From: Pseudomonas sp. DTU_2021_1001937_2_SI_NGA_ILE_001
Lineage (GTDB): Bacteria > Pseudomonadota > Gammaproteobacteria > Pseudomonadales > Pseudomonadaceae
Length of the DNA stretch: 64,000 nt
Assembly: GCF_032463525.1 (NCBI RefSeq)
Contig: NZ_CP135972.1
Location: 33,863 to 97,862 of the forward strand
Direction: 5' to 3'
Shown: positions 25,298 through 34,295 of the stretch, piece after piece
How the letters are laid out: each line of letters starts with the position of its first letter
Numbering within the stretch: position 1 is the first letter of the stretch
Notes under the pieces: generated by a model
Told to the model about the DNA's origin: nothing
What the model saw: only the letters and a program-made list of their open reading frames with translations
The model's database searches: none
Translations under genes and position numbers: made by a program

Positions 25298-26326
25298 ATG
25301 ATTCGCGACGATCGCACTCCACCGGCAGGCTATGCCGACCCCGGTCATACCGCCACACAACCCATGACGCCCTTGCTCAAACGCATTTCCTGGAGCGCCA
25401 TCCTCGCCGGCGTGGTGCTGGCCATGATCGTTTCGCTACTGCTCAGCCTGCTGGGCACCGCCATCGGCAGCGCCAGCATCGACCCGTTGCAGGAAGCCAA
25501 CCCGGTCGCCGGGCTGGGCACCGGCGCCGGCATCTGGGTGGTGGTCAGCTCGGTAATCTCGCTGTTCGTCGGCGGCTGGGCGGCTGGCCGCCTGGCCCAG
25601 CGTGAAGGCGCCTTTCACGGCCTGCTGGTGTGGGCTTCGGTGTCGCTGATCACCGTTTACCTGGTGTCCAGCGCGGTCACCGGTGTGGTGCGCAGCGGCC
25701 TGAACCTGGCCGACAGCGGTCTGTCGGCGGTGGGCAGCGGCATCGCCCAGGTGGCCCCGGCACTGGGCGACAAGATCCAGGAGCAGATGAAACAGCAAGG
25801 CATCGATTTCAACCTCAACGACATCCAGAACGAAATCGAAACGGCCATGCGCCAGACCGGAAAACCGCAACTCAACCCCGACAACGTGCGCCAGGAGGCC
25901 GATGCTGCAGCGCAGGACGCACAGAACACCGCCGAGCGCAGCGCCAGTAATCCGCAACAGGCCGATGAACAGCTCGGTGGCCTGCTCGACCGTATCAAGG
26001 CCAAGGGCAACGAAGCCTGGGATGCCGCCGACCGCCAGGCACTGGTCAACCTGATCAAGGCTCGCGGCAACAAGACCGATGCCGAAGCCAACCAGATCGT
26101 CGACCAGGCCCAGGCCAGCTACCGCCAGGCCTACGCCAAGTACCAGGAACTCAAGGCGCAGGCCGAGCAGAAGGCCCGTGAAGCCGCCGAGGTGACCGCC
26201 AAGCGTGTCTCCCAGGCCTCCTGGGTGCTGCTGGTGACTTTGGTGATTTCCGGCCTGGTGGCGGCGGCCGCCGGCGTACTGGGTCGGCGTACCCAGCCGA
26301 GCGAACGCTGGGTGGGTAACTACTGA
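25298..26326 (+). CDS. Membrane protein with cytoplasmic-side coiled coil, function unknown
   Basis: 341 aa from the ATG at 25298, chosen because GAGG at 25285-25288 is 9 bp upstream (ATG at 25289 is too close). Three N-terminal hydrophobic segments (SAILAGVVLAMIVSLLLSLLG; GIWVVVSSVISLFVGGWAAG; GLLVWASVSLITVYLVSSAV), a long Q/A/E-rich helical region (about 170-310) with many coiled-coil heptads, and a last membrane helix WVLLVTLVISGLVAAAAGVLG. The glycine-rich first helices resemble YrzE/TIGR04086-like proteins. I do not recognise a function. Confidence 0.75.
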   Translation: MIRDDRTPPAGYADPGHTATQPMTPLLKRISWSAILAGVVLAMIVSLLLSLLGTAIGSASIDPLQEANPVAGLGTGAGIWVVVSSVISLFVGGWAAGRLAQREGAFHGLLVWASVSLITVYLVSSAVTGVVRSGLNLADSGLSAVGSGIAQVAPALGDKIQEQMKQQGIDFNLNDIQNEIETAMRQTGKPQLNPDNVRQEADAAAQDAQNTAERSASNPQQADEQLGGLLDRIKAKGNEAWDAADRQALVNLIKARGNKTDAEANQIVDQAQASYRQAYAKYQELKAQAEQKAREAAEVTAKRVSQASWVLLVTLVISGLVAAAAGVLGRRTQPSERWVGNY

Positions 26327-26354
26327 GCCGGCGCGAAGACACAGGCCTGGAACC

Positions 26355-26427
26355 TGTTGCAGCGAGCTTGCTCGCGAAGGGCTTCACACCGATTAAAGCC
26401 TATTCGCGAGCAAGCTCGCTCAACAAG
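26355..26427. repeat. REP pair (BIME)
   Basis: Inverted REP units GCGAGCTTGCTCGCGAAGG and TTCGCGAGCAAGCTCGCTC between the membrane protein and the PAS gene, which converge. Confidence 0.9.
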
Positions 26428-26460
26428 AGCAGAGCGCGCCGCCCGCCTAGCCGGTCAGGC

Positions 26461-26940
26461 TCACGGCTTGGCGCCCGTCAGCTGCTGCAGCTGCTGGTTG
26501 GCGCTGATCAACTGGTGGCGGTTGGCGGCCACGTCGGTCACGTCGTAGATCACCAGGCAGGTGTGGGTGATCTCACCGGTGGTGCCGCGCAGCGGAAACA
26601 GGCTGGTGTTCTGGTACATGAACGCTTCCTGGCCGGTGATCGGCTGGTAGTTCTTGAAACGCACCAGGTAGGGCCGCTGTTCCCAGATGGTGAACGCCGG
26701 CATGCCAAGGGTCACCACATTGTCGACCTTCTTGCGGAACCAGGCGGGGTTGACCTCCGGGAACAGCTCGAAGAACGACTTGCCGATGGCGTCGAAGGGG
26801 ATCACCCCGGAGCGGTTTTCCATGAAGGTGTTCCACACCTGCACCTGCAGGTCGCGGTCCATCACCACGATGCCCACGTCGATGTTCTGGGTAACGGCCA
26901 GCAGCCAGTGAAGCTCTTTGATATCGATAGGGTTGCTCAT
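26461..26940 (-). CDS. Single PAS-domain protein
   Basis: 159 aa, one PAS domain: NIDVGIVVMDRDLQVQVWN, FMENRSGVIPFDAIGKSFFELFPEV, and the last strands EAFMYQNTSLFPLRGTTGEITHTCLVIYDVTDV, followed by a helix. No kinase, cyclase or transmitter domain follows. Starts 4 bp after the upstream response regulator stop, so the two form an operon and probably work together; the PAS protein may supply an input to a kinase acting on the regulator. Confidence 0.85.
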   Translation of the reverse strand: MSNPIDIKELHWLLAVTQNIDVGIVVMDRDLQVQVWNTFMENRSGVIPFDAIGKSFFELFPEVNPAWFRKKVDNVVTLGMPAFTIWEQRPYLVRFKNYQPITGQEAFMYQNTSLFPLRGTTGEITHTCLVIYDVTDVAANRHQLISANQQLQQLTGAKP

Positions 26941-26944
26941 CGGA

Positions 26945-27976
26945 TCAGCTCATCATGTAGGCGAGTTTGCGCGAGAGGCGCTCGACCGAATCTTCGGTGA
27001 ACAACATCAGCAGGTCGAAGTGGATGTTGTGGCCTTCCACGCTGTAGCTGACTTCCACGGCCAGGGTCTTCTTCCAGCGCTTCTGGTTGACGTCGATCAG
27101 GTCGCTGATGCCGCTCTGCTGGCCGAGGATCTGCGGGTGGCCCAGGGAGAATGGCACGTCGATCTGCTCGCCGATGCCGCTCAGGCAGGCACCGATGGCC
27201 AGGGTCGAGAGGTCCAGGAGCATTTCCATGTCGCTGTAGTCAGGCGAGTCGCCCTTCATCAGCCGGGCGATGTCGGCGGTTTCCGAGTCGTGCAGCAGCA
27301 ACAGCGCCTCGCCGGCGATGCCGCCACCGATGTACCCCTGGCACACGGCGGTCAGGCGCTGGCCACGGTCGGCATCGGCCAGGGCCATGTGCAGCTCGCC
27401 GACCTCCAGCATGTTGACGTTGGGCACCGGCAGCTGCACGAACACCCCCAGCACCTTGGCCAGCAGCGCCGCGGCGCGGCCCATGGCGACGTTGACGGTC
27501 TCGCGCATGGCGTCATTGAAACTGATGTTGCCCTCGGCACCCGCCGGCACCTGGCGCGCCACCGGGGCCGCTGGCGCTTGGGTCGGCGCGGGCTGGGGCC
27601 TGGCCTCGGCGATCAGCCCGAGACGCTGCAGGGTGGCCTGCAGCTCGACCGGCTCGGCCGGCTTCTTCAGGAACGCCAGGGCGCCCAGTTCCATCACTCG
27701 GCGTACGGCTTCGTCCTGGACGTCGCCAGACACCACGATAACCTTGGGCTCCAACCCTTCGGCGCGCATCGCCGCCAGGGTCTGGTAGCCGTCCATCACC
27801 GGCATGGTCAGGTCCAGCAGCATGACCTCGGCCAAGCCGTTGCGCACTGCCTGCAAACCTTCCAGGCCATTGTTGGCCATGGTCACCGACACCTCCCATT
27901 CGGGTGGCAGGGCCCGGAGCAATTGCTTGCGCGCCATGTTCGAGTCATCACAGATCACTAGCGCAGTCGTGGGCAT
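26945..27976 (-). CDS. Response regulator with C-terminal CheX/CheC-like phosphatase domain
   Basis: 343 aa from the ATG at 27976 (MPTTALVICDDSNMARKQLL). Receiver domain with acidic DD pair, phospho-acceptor Asp in EVMLLDLTMPVMDG, Thr/Ser in VIVVSGD and Lys in FLKKPAEP. After a Pro/Ala-rich linker (about 125-150), the C-terminal half resembles CheC/CheX/FliY: EGNISFNDAMRETVNVAMGRAAALLA and a second DYSDMEMLLDLSTLAIGACLSGI helix, the usual E/N phosphatase motif pattern. Likely dephosphorylates CheY-like proteins under receiver control. Operon with the PAS protein. Confidence 0.88.
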   Translation of the reverse strand: MPTTALVICDDSNMARKQLLRALPPEWEVSVTMANNGLEGLQAVRNGLAEVMLLDLTMPVMDGYQTLAAMRAEGLEPKVIVVSGDVQDEAVRRVMELGALAFLKKPAEPVELQATLQRLGLIAEARPQPAPTQAPAAPVARQVPAGAEGNISFNDAMRETVNVAMGRAAALLAKVLGVFVQLPVPNVNMLEVGELHMALADADRGQRLTAVCQGYIGGGIAGEALLLLHDSETADIARLMKGDSPDYSDMEMLLDLSTLAIGACLSGIGEQIDVPFSLGHPQILGQQSGISDLIDVNQKRWKKTLAVEVSYSVEGHNIHFDLLMLFTEDSVERLSRKLAYMMS

Positions 27977-28675
27977 CGCGTGGTTTCTCACTACAGGTAA
28001 AGTTTCAGCCGAAAGCGGGGCGCATGATCGACGGCTCGGGTGAAGCGCATTGCACGGCAGCCTATAACACTCCCTCCTGACTGCGAAGGGGACGGCGAAT
28101 GGAAATTTCAGTGTTAATACCACTGTAGCGAAAAATACCCGACCCGCTATCGCAGGGCGTCAGTGCAACACGCACCGGCGCCGCCCCTCTAATCGGTGGT
28201 TATTAGCCACACCTCATTGCCCTTCACTAATCCGTTACCCCGATCACGCGCTATTCATCAACCGTGCAATACCCCGGTATCTAATCGGTGCCTCTTACGG
28301 CGGTCATGAATTCATATTTTTGGCGCCAAGATAAAGTCTCCAATCCCTCATCAATGCCCCCTCCCTCCGCCAAAAAACTTCCAATACCTTCAAAAAATAT
28401 ATTTAAATTCAAATAGATACCGATTGTTAGGAAGCATCGAAAAAGCGCCTGTATTTCAAACAGGAATCTTTCCGCACTTCAAACAGCTGTTTTCAAAAAG
28501 TTTTTAAACGCCCCATTATCGTTTTGCATTGACGCCCATAAAGGTGAATAATCCGCGCGCTATGGGGCTCTTCAAACGTCCTGTTTTTAATCGAGCGTGC
28601 CTTCCCGCTTTAACACGTTCGCCGAATGCCTATTCATTTATCACCGGTGGCCCGCCTCCTTGGCGAAGCGGCGCC
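27977..28675. promoter_or_regulatory. A+T-rich promoter region of the NGR-like operon
   Basis: No supported gene. 28124-28528 is distinctly A+T-rich with the palindrome TGGCGCCA at 28321-28328 inside a T-rich context, similar to the curli promoter at 41843-41850. The region resembles promoters of c-di-GMP/biofilm operons but no FleQ box was recognised. Confidence 0.5.
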
Positions 28676-29911
28676 GTGCTTGTCAGTGCAACATCTGTTG
28701 CCGGGGAGGCCATCATCAACCGTTTGCGTATTCTTTCGATCTTCGGCACCCGCCCCGAGGCCATCAAGATGGCGCCGCTGGTCAAGGCACTGGCGGCCGA
28801 GCCGAGCCTGGAGTCACGCGTCTGCATCACCGGCCAGCACCAGCAGATGCTCGACCAGGTCATGGACCTGTTCGGCCTCAAGGCGCACTGCCGGCTGGAC
28901 GTGATGCGCCCGAACCAGAGCCTCAACAGCCTGACCGCCGCGCTGTTCGACGCCATCGACCCGCTGCTCGAAGCCGAACGACCTGACCGCGTGCTGGTGC
29001 ACGGCGACACCACCACGGCCCTGGTCGCCGCCATGGCGGCCTTCCACCGGCGCATTCCGGTCGGGCATGTCGAAGCCGGGCTGCGCACCGGCGACCTCCG
29101 CCAGCCCTGGCCGGAAGAAATGAACCGGCGCAGCATCGACCTGATCGCCGACCAACTGTTCGCGCCTACCGCCGAGTCCCGCTGCAACCTGCTCGACGAA
29201 CGCCTCGCCGGGCAGATCTGGGTCACCGGCAATACCGTCATCGATGCCCTGCAGAAAACCGCCCGACGCATCGACGACGATGATCACCTGCGCCAGCGCC
29301 TGGACAACCGCTTCGGCTTCCTGCAGCCCGGGCGCAGGCTGCTGCTGGTCACCGGCCATCGGCGGGAGAATTTCGGCGAGGGCCTGCGCCACATCTGCCA
29401 GGCCCTGCGCCGCCTGGCACAACGCGCCGACCTGCAGATCGTCTACCCGCTGCACCTGAACCCCAACGTCAAGGGCCCGGTCACCGAGCAGCTCGGCGGG
29501 CTGCACAACGTGCACCTGATCGAGCCGCAGGACTACCTGTCCTTCGTGCGTTTGATGCAGCGCGCCCACGTGGTGCTCACCGACTCCGGCGGCGTACAGG
29601 AAGAGGCGCCGACGCTGGGCAAGCCGGTGCTGGTGATGCGCGATGTCACCGAGCGCCCCGAAGCCGTGGCCGCCGGCACCGCGCGCCTGGTCGGCACCTC
29701 GACGCAGTCCATCGAACAGGGGGTCAGCGCACTGCTCGACGACGAGGCGCTGTGGCGCCAGAGCGCCCAGGCCTGCAACCCCTATGGCGACGGCCAGGCC
29801 AGTGCGCGGATCGTCGATGCCCTGCTGGGCCGCCCGGTCAGCGAGTTCGCCGTGCGTATGCCACAGGCGGCGCAGCCGCTGGCTGTGCCAGGCCAGACCG
29901 TGCCCGGTTGA
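28676..29911 (+). CDS. wecB: UDP-N-acetylglucosamine 2-epimerase (WecB/NfrC)
   Basis: Interconverts UDP-GlcNAc and UDP-ManNAc. RLRILSIFGTRPEAIKMAPLV, HGDTTTALVAAMAAF, GHVEAGLRTGDLRQPWPEEMNR, VTGHRRENFGEGL and LTDSGGVQEEAP are all WecB signatures. Start is uncertain: GTG at 28676 is given; TTG at 28724 lies 14 nt after a perfect GGGGAGG (28703-28709), and in-frame ATC codons at 28712/28715 have better spacing. E. coli WecB (NfrC) is needed with NfrA/NfrB for phage N4 adsorption, and here it heads the nfr-like operon, so it should supply UDP-ManNAc as the building block. Confidence 0.9.
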   Translation: MLVSATSVAGEAIINRLRILSIFGTRPEAIKMAPLVKALAAEPSLESRVCITGQHQQMLDQVMDLFGLKAHCRLDVMRPNQSLNSLTAALFDAIDPLLEAERPDRVLVHGDTTTALVAAMAAFHRRIPVGHVEAGLRTGDLRQPWPEEMNRRSIDLIADQLFAPTAESRCNLLDERLAGQIWVTGNTVIDALQKTARRIDDDDHLRQRLDNRFGFLQPGRRLLLVTGHRRENFGEGLRHICQALRRLAQRADLQIVYPLHLNPNVKGPVTEQLGGLHNVHLIEPQDYLSFVRLMQRAHVVLTDSGGVQEEAPTLGKPVLVMRDVTERPEAVAAGTARLVGTSTQSIEQGVSALLDDEALWRQSAQACNPYGDGQASARIVDALLGRPVSEFAVRMPQAAQPLAVPGQTVPG

Positions 29912-29970
29912 GCGCCTGCACAGCCCCCCGTTTCAGAAGATCCGCTTTCCACTTGTTCGAGACTCTTGCG

Positions 29971-32175
29971 ATGACATTCATTCCCCAGGGCGTGGCCCGT
30001 GTCCTGGCCAGCGCGGCCGGCCTGTTGATGCTGGCGCCCGGCGCCGTGCTGGCTGCCGACAGCCCGCTCAGCCAAGCCCTGGCACAGCTCGATGCCAACC
30101 TGCGCCAGGAACGTGAGATCAGCCTCAAAGACCTGGGCATCCGCGACGCCATCGTGCTCAGTACCGAGGCCGCCAAGCGCGAGCTGTATCTGCCGGTGCC
30201 GGCCGGTATCCCGCTCAGCGATGCCACGCTGAACTTCAACGCCAGCTACCTGAACAGCGAACGTGGGCGCAACACCCTGCTGCTGTCGCTGGACGGCTAC
30301 CCGGTCAACGCCCAGGGCCTGAACGACCCGCAGGGCGATGCCAGCGTGACCCTGGGCGTCGACAAGAGCGCCCGGCCGAGCGGCTCGGTGCGTCTGGGCA
30401 TGGCCTGGTCGGCGAGCACCTCGCAGGCGCTGTGCGAGGACGAACGCGCCATCGGTAACGTGTTGCGCGTCGAGCCCGACACACGCCTGCGCTACAGCTA
30501 CGATGCCAGCCAGCTGCACGACATCGGCGTGGCCTGGAATGCCCTGCCCGGCCAACCCGGCCTGCTGGTCGCCCCTGGCCCGCTGTCGACCGCCAGTTTC
30601 GACGCCGCCTGGCGTCTGGGCGTGGCCCTGGAACGCGTCGGCAAGCAGGCGCGGATCCTGCCGCTGCCGGCGGTGGGCGACACCTTGCTGCTGGACGGGC
30701 TGAAGGTGCCCGAGGCGCTGCGCAGCGTGCCGGCCTTCGCCAGCCTCAACGGCCAGGGCCGCTACACCCTGCAGAACGTCGCCGAGGTCGGTGCCCTGCT
30801 GGTGCTCGGCCAGACCGCGAACGTGCAGGCCGACCTGGCGGTCGCCGACGCGCAGCTGAGCCAGGCCCTCGACGCGGCCCTGGAGGCCTTGCAGGCCCAG
30901 GTGCAGGCGGTCGATGCCCAGGCCGCGCGCGCACTGGGCAAATGGCGCGAGCGGCACCTGCAGGCCAGCGTGCAGGCGCTGGGCCAGGACGACATCCGCC
31001 TGGCGATGCTCGGCAGCCGTCCAGTGCTGTCGATCGCCCCCGGGGCCACCGGCAAAGCCATCAGCCTGCTCGATGCGGCCTGGAATCGCCTGGCGCGCAG
31101 CAGCCAGCTGAGCATCGCCCAGGCGCAACGACCGCCGAGCCAGGACGGGCGCATCGCCCTGGCCAGCCTGGGCACCCAACCGGCCACCCTGCAAGTGCTG
31201 TCGAGCGGCGACTGGACCACCACCTTCCCGCTCGGCTACGTGGCCGGTGACGGTCGCCTGCCGGTCCGTGCGGTGATCGACGTGACCGCCGCACCAGGAG
31301 CCTCGGACACCGCGCCGGTGCTGTCGCTGTTTCTCAACGACTACCTGATCGGCGCCGCGCAACTGGTCACCGATGGCCAGCAACAGCGCCTGGAGGCGCG
31401 TATCCCGGCCTATGCCCTGGGCTCGCGCAACGTGCTGCGAGTGTTCTTCCAGCGCCAGCCGGTCAGCAACCGCTGCCGGGAAACCCCGCAGGCCTTCCCC
31501 GTCACCGTACTGCCGACCAGTCACCTGGTACTGGAGCCGGCCACGCCGAGCGCCAACTTCGCCGGCATGGCCGCGCGCTTCGCCGGCGACAGCCAGGTCC
31601 TGGTGCCGCAGGCCTGGCTGGAACAGGCCGCCAGCCGCCTGCCGACGCTCATCAAGGTGGCCGACGCCACAGGCGTTTCGCCCTTACACGCGCAACTGCA
31701 GGTGCAGGCTGCCGGTCCCGCGCAGCTGACCCCGGAGCGCCCGTTCCTGGCCTTCGACCTGCCCCCCAAGGACACCGAGCTGGCCGTCCAGGCCGACGCC
31801 CAGGGCCGCTTGCTGATCAAGCACAAGGCCGAACCCTGGCTGCAGATCCAGCCCCTGGACCAACTGGCCGCCCTGCAGGTGATCGATGCCGGCCAGCAGC
31901 ATGGGGTGCTCTACACCAGCCTGGGCGCACACCCGGCCGCCCCTGAGAAAGCCCTGCTGCTGGGCCGTGGCGATGCCTCGATCATCGGCGCCGAAGGCTC
32001 ACTGGCGACCTTCAGCACCCAGGACCCGAACGGCAACCTGCTGGTGCAGGCCAACGAGCCGGTAGGCCTGGACGCCTGGCGCCAGCCTTCGCGGCTGTGG
32101 CTGATTCCCGGTGCGCTGCTGGCCCTGCTGGTCATCGTGCTGGCCGGCCGCCGTGCGCGGCGCAAGCGTCAGTAG
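29971..32175 (+). CDS. BcsB-like periplasmic polysaccharide synthase subunit
   Basis: 734 aa with Sec signal peptide (LASAAGLLMLAPGAVLAADS), a large periplasmic part of jelly-roll carbohydrate-binding character (ISLKDLGIRDAIVLS, AKRELYLPVPAG, LLLSLDGYPV, ...LFLNDYLIGAAQL) and a single C-terminal membrane anchor (LIPGALLALLVIVLAGRRARRKRQ), the layout of BcsB, which guides cellulose across the periplasm next to BcsA. Here it lies between wecB and nfrB, with 59 bp and 11 bp gaps, so it would serve the NfrB synthase rather than a cellulose synthase. E. coli nfrAB loci do not carry this subunit next to nfrB. Confidence 0.82.
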   Translation: MTFIPQGVARVLASAAGLLMLAPGAVLAADSPLSQALAQLDANLRQEREISLKDLGIRDAIVLSTEAAKRELYLPVPAGIPLSDATLNFNASYLNSERGRNTLLLSLDGYPVNAQGLNDPQGDASVTLGVDKSARPSGSVRLGMAWSASTSQALCEDERAIGNVLRVEPDTRLRYSYDASQLHDIGVAWNALPGQPGLLVAPGPLSTASFDAAWRLGVALERVGKQARILPLPAVGDTLLLDGLKVPEALRSVPAFASLNGQGRYTLQNVAEVGALLVLGQTANVQADLAVADAQLSQALDAALEALQAQVQAVDAQAARALGKWRERHLQASVQALGQDDIRLAMLGSRPVLSIAPGATGKAISLLDAAWNRLARSSQLSIAQAQRPPSQDGRIALASLGTQPATLQVLSSGDWTTTFPLGYVAGDGRLPVRAVIDVTAAPGASDTAPVLSLFLNDYLIGAAQLVTDGQQQRLEARIPAYALGSRNVLRVFFQRQPVSNRCRETPQAFPVTVLPTSHLVLEPATPSANFAGMAARFAGDSQVLVPQAWLEQAASRLPTLIKVADATGVSPLHAQLQVQAAGPAQLTPERPFLAFDLPPKDTELAVQADAQGRLLIKHKAEPWLQIQPLDQLAALQVIDAGQQHGVLYTSLGAHPAAPEKALLLGRGDASIIGAEGSLATFSTQDPNGNLLVQANEPVGLDAWRQPSRLWLIPGALLALLVIVLAGRRARRKRQ

Positions 32176-32186
32176 ATGCAGCGGTC

Positions 32187-34295
32187 ATGACCTCGCTCTA
32201 CTGGCCCTACTGGCTGGCCCATTACTACAGCTTCCTGGAGGCCGCGACCCTGGTGGTCGCGGTGCTGATCCTGATTTCTGCCCTGGACGACCTGTTCGTC
32301 GACCTGTGGTACTGGGCCCGGCGCCTGTATCGCAAGTTCACCGCCGAGCGCCAGTTCCGCCCGCTGAGCGAGGCGCAGCTGCTGGCCAAGGAAGAGCAGC
32401 CGCTGGCGATCATGGTCCCGGCCTGGCTGGAATACGACGTCATCGCACCGATGATCGAGAACATGGTCTCGACACTGGACTACCGCAACTACGTGGTCTT
32501 CGTCGGCACCTACGTCAACGATCAGCGCACCATCGACGAGGTCGAACGCATGCGCCGGCGCTACCGGCTATTGCATCGCGTCGAGGTGCCGCACGCCGGC
32601 CCCACCTGCAAGGCCGACTGCCTGAACTGGGTGATCCAGGCGATCTTCCTGCACGAGAAGACCCATGGCATGACCTTCGCCGGCGTGGTGCTGCACGACA
32701 GCGAAGACGTGCTGCACCCGCTGGAGCTGCGCCTGTTCAACTACCTGCTGCCACGCAAGGACATGATCCAGCTGCCGGTGGTGTCGCTGGAGCGCAACTG
32801 GTACGAATGGGTGGCCGGCACCTACATGGACGAGTTCGCCGAATGGCACGGCAAGGACCTGGTGGTGCGCGAGAGCCTCACCGACACCGTGCCGTCGGCC
32901 GGCGTGGGCACCTGTTTCTCGCACCGCGCCCTGCAGGTGTTGGCGGCGGAAAACCAGAACCAGCCGTTCAACACCGACAGCCTCACCGAAGACTACGACG
33001 TGGGTGCACGCCTGGCCCGGCACGGCATGAACGCGATCTTCGTGCGCTTCCCGGTGCAGTACCGCATCCTGCGTAAGTCGTGGTTCCGAGCGCCCTACGA
33101 AACCACCCTGACCATGCCGCTGTGCGTGCGCGAGTTCTTCCCCGACACCTTCCGCACGGCGTTTCGCCAGAAGGCCCGCTGGACTCTGGGCATCGGCCTG
33201 CAGGGCTGGGAGCAGATGGGCTGGAGCGGTTCGCTGGCCAACCGCTACCTGTTGTTCCGCGACCGCAAGGGGCTGGTCACCTCGTTCGTCAGCATCATCA
33301 CCTACGTGATCCTCCTGCAGGTGCTGGTGCTGCTGGTGCTGAGTTACACCCGCCTGTGGACGGTGAGCTTCCCGACCCTGTTCGACAGCAGCCGCCTGGT
33401 CGAGCTGTTGCTGGTCGCCAACCTGTTCTCGTTGGCCTGGCGCATGGCCCACCGTGTCTACTTCACCACCGTGCTGTACGGCTGGCAGCACGGCCTGCTG
33501 TCGATACCGCGGATGATCATCGGCAACTTCGTCAACTTCATGGCAGCCGCACGGGCCTGGCGCATGTTCCTGATCGGCAAGCTGCTGGGCCGCAAGCTGG
33601 CCTGGGACAAGACCATGCACGACTTTCCGTCCACCGACCTGGTGGCCATCGCGCCGCGCAAGCTGGGCAACCTGCTGGTGTCGTGGCAGGCGATCAGCGA
33701 CGAAACCCTGCAGGCCGCACTGGCCGAACAGAAAGACCGCCCCTTGCCGCTGGGACGCATCCTGCTGGGCCGCGGCTGGCTGGACGACGAGACCCTGGCC
33801 GAGGCCATCGCCTTCCAGAGCGACCTGCCGCGTGTCTACGACCTGGCGAATCATCGGCATGAAGACCGCGCCAACGATGAGCACCTGCGGCGCTGGCGCG
33901 CCGTGGCGCTGAGCCCCGACGCCCAGGGCCGGCCGCGCATCGCGGTGACCAGCCCGCTGCCCGCCGAAGGCCTGCAGCAGCTGACCACGCAACTGGGCGC
34001 CGAGCCCGCGCAGCTGATTGCCCGGGAAAGCGAGATCACCGCCTGCCTGCGTGAACTGGGCAGCACCCCGGACGGCGCGCCGCCGGCCGCCAGCGCGCCG
34101 CTGCTCGGCGACCTGTTGATCGAATCCGGGCAGATCGACCGCCGTGTGTTCGACGACGCGATGCTCCACTACCGGCCGGACGAACATGGCCGTATCGGTG
34201 ATTACCTGGTGGGCATCGGCGTGCTGTCGCGTGAGGTCATCGACCAGGCGGTGGCGCGCCAGTACCGTTTCGCCCCGCAGGAGCCTGTCTCATGA
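32187..34295 (+). CDS. nfrB: NfrB-like membrane glycosyltransferase with C-terminal MshEN c-di-GMP domain
   Basis: 702 aa inner-membrane family 2 glycosyltransferase, counterpart of the phage N4 receptor subunit NfrB. Motifs: FVGTYVNDQRTIDEV, acidic HDSEDVLHPLE, TEDYDVGARLARHG and the processive-type QKARWTLGIGLQGWEQ. Membrane helices at about 14-36 and in the C-terminal half (ITYVILLQVLVLLVLSY). From about residue 495 comes an MshEN-type domain with repeated LGRILLGRGWLDDETLAEAI, LGDLLIESGQIDRRVFDDAM and IGDYLVGIGVLSREVIDQAV, the fold that binds c-di-GMP in MshE and NfrB. So polymer synthesis is probably switched on by c-di-GMP. Confidence 0.92.
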   Translation: MTSLYWPYWLAHYYSFLEAATLVVAVLILISALDDLFVDLWYWARRLYRKFTAERQFRPLSEAQLLAKEEQPLAIMVPAWLEYDVIAPMIENMVSTLDYRNYVVFVGTYVNDQRTIDEVERMRRRYRLLHRVEVPHAGPTCKADCLNWVIQAIFLHEKTHGMTFAGVVLHDSEDVLHPLELRLFNYLLPRKDMIQLPVVSLERNWYEWVAGTYMDEFAEWHGKDLVVRESLTDTVPSAGVGTCFSHRALQVLAAENQNQPFNTDSLTEDYDVGARLARHGMNAIFVRFPVQYRILRKSWFRAPYETTLTMPLCVREFFPDTFRTAFRQKARWTLGIGLQGWEQMGWSGSLANRYLLFRDRKGLVTSFVSIITYVILLQVLVLLVLSYTRLWTVSFPTLFDSSRLVELLLVANLFSLAWRMAHRVYFTTVLYGWQHGLLSIPRMIIGNFVNFMAAARAWRMFLIGKLLGRKLAWDKTMHDFPSTDLVAIAPRKLGNLLVSWQAISDETLQAALAEQKDRPLPLGRILLGRGWLDDETLAEAIAFQSDLPRVYDLANHRHEDRANDEHLRRWRAVALSPDAQGRPRIAVTSPLPAEGLQQLTTQLGAEPAQLIARESEITACLRELGSTPDGAPPAASAPLLGDLLIESGQIDRRVFDDAMLHYRPDEHGRIGDYLVGIGVLSREVIDQAVARQYRFAPQEPVS

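Noticed and set aside
29971..34295. Cellulose synthase BcsAB
   Set aside because: The glycosyltransferase carries NfrB landmarks and a C-terminal MshEN domain, not the BcsA PilZ domain, and neighbours are wecB and nfrA.
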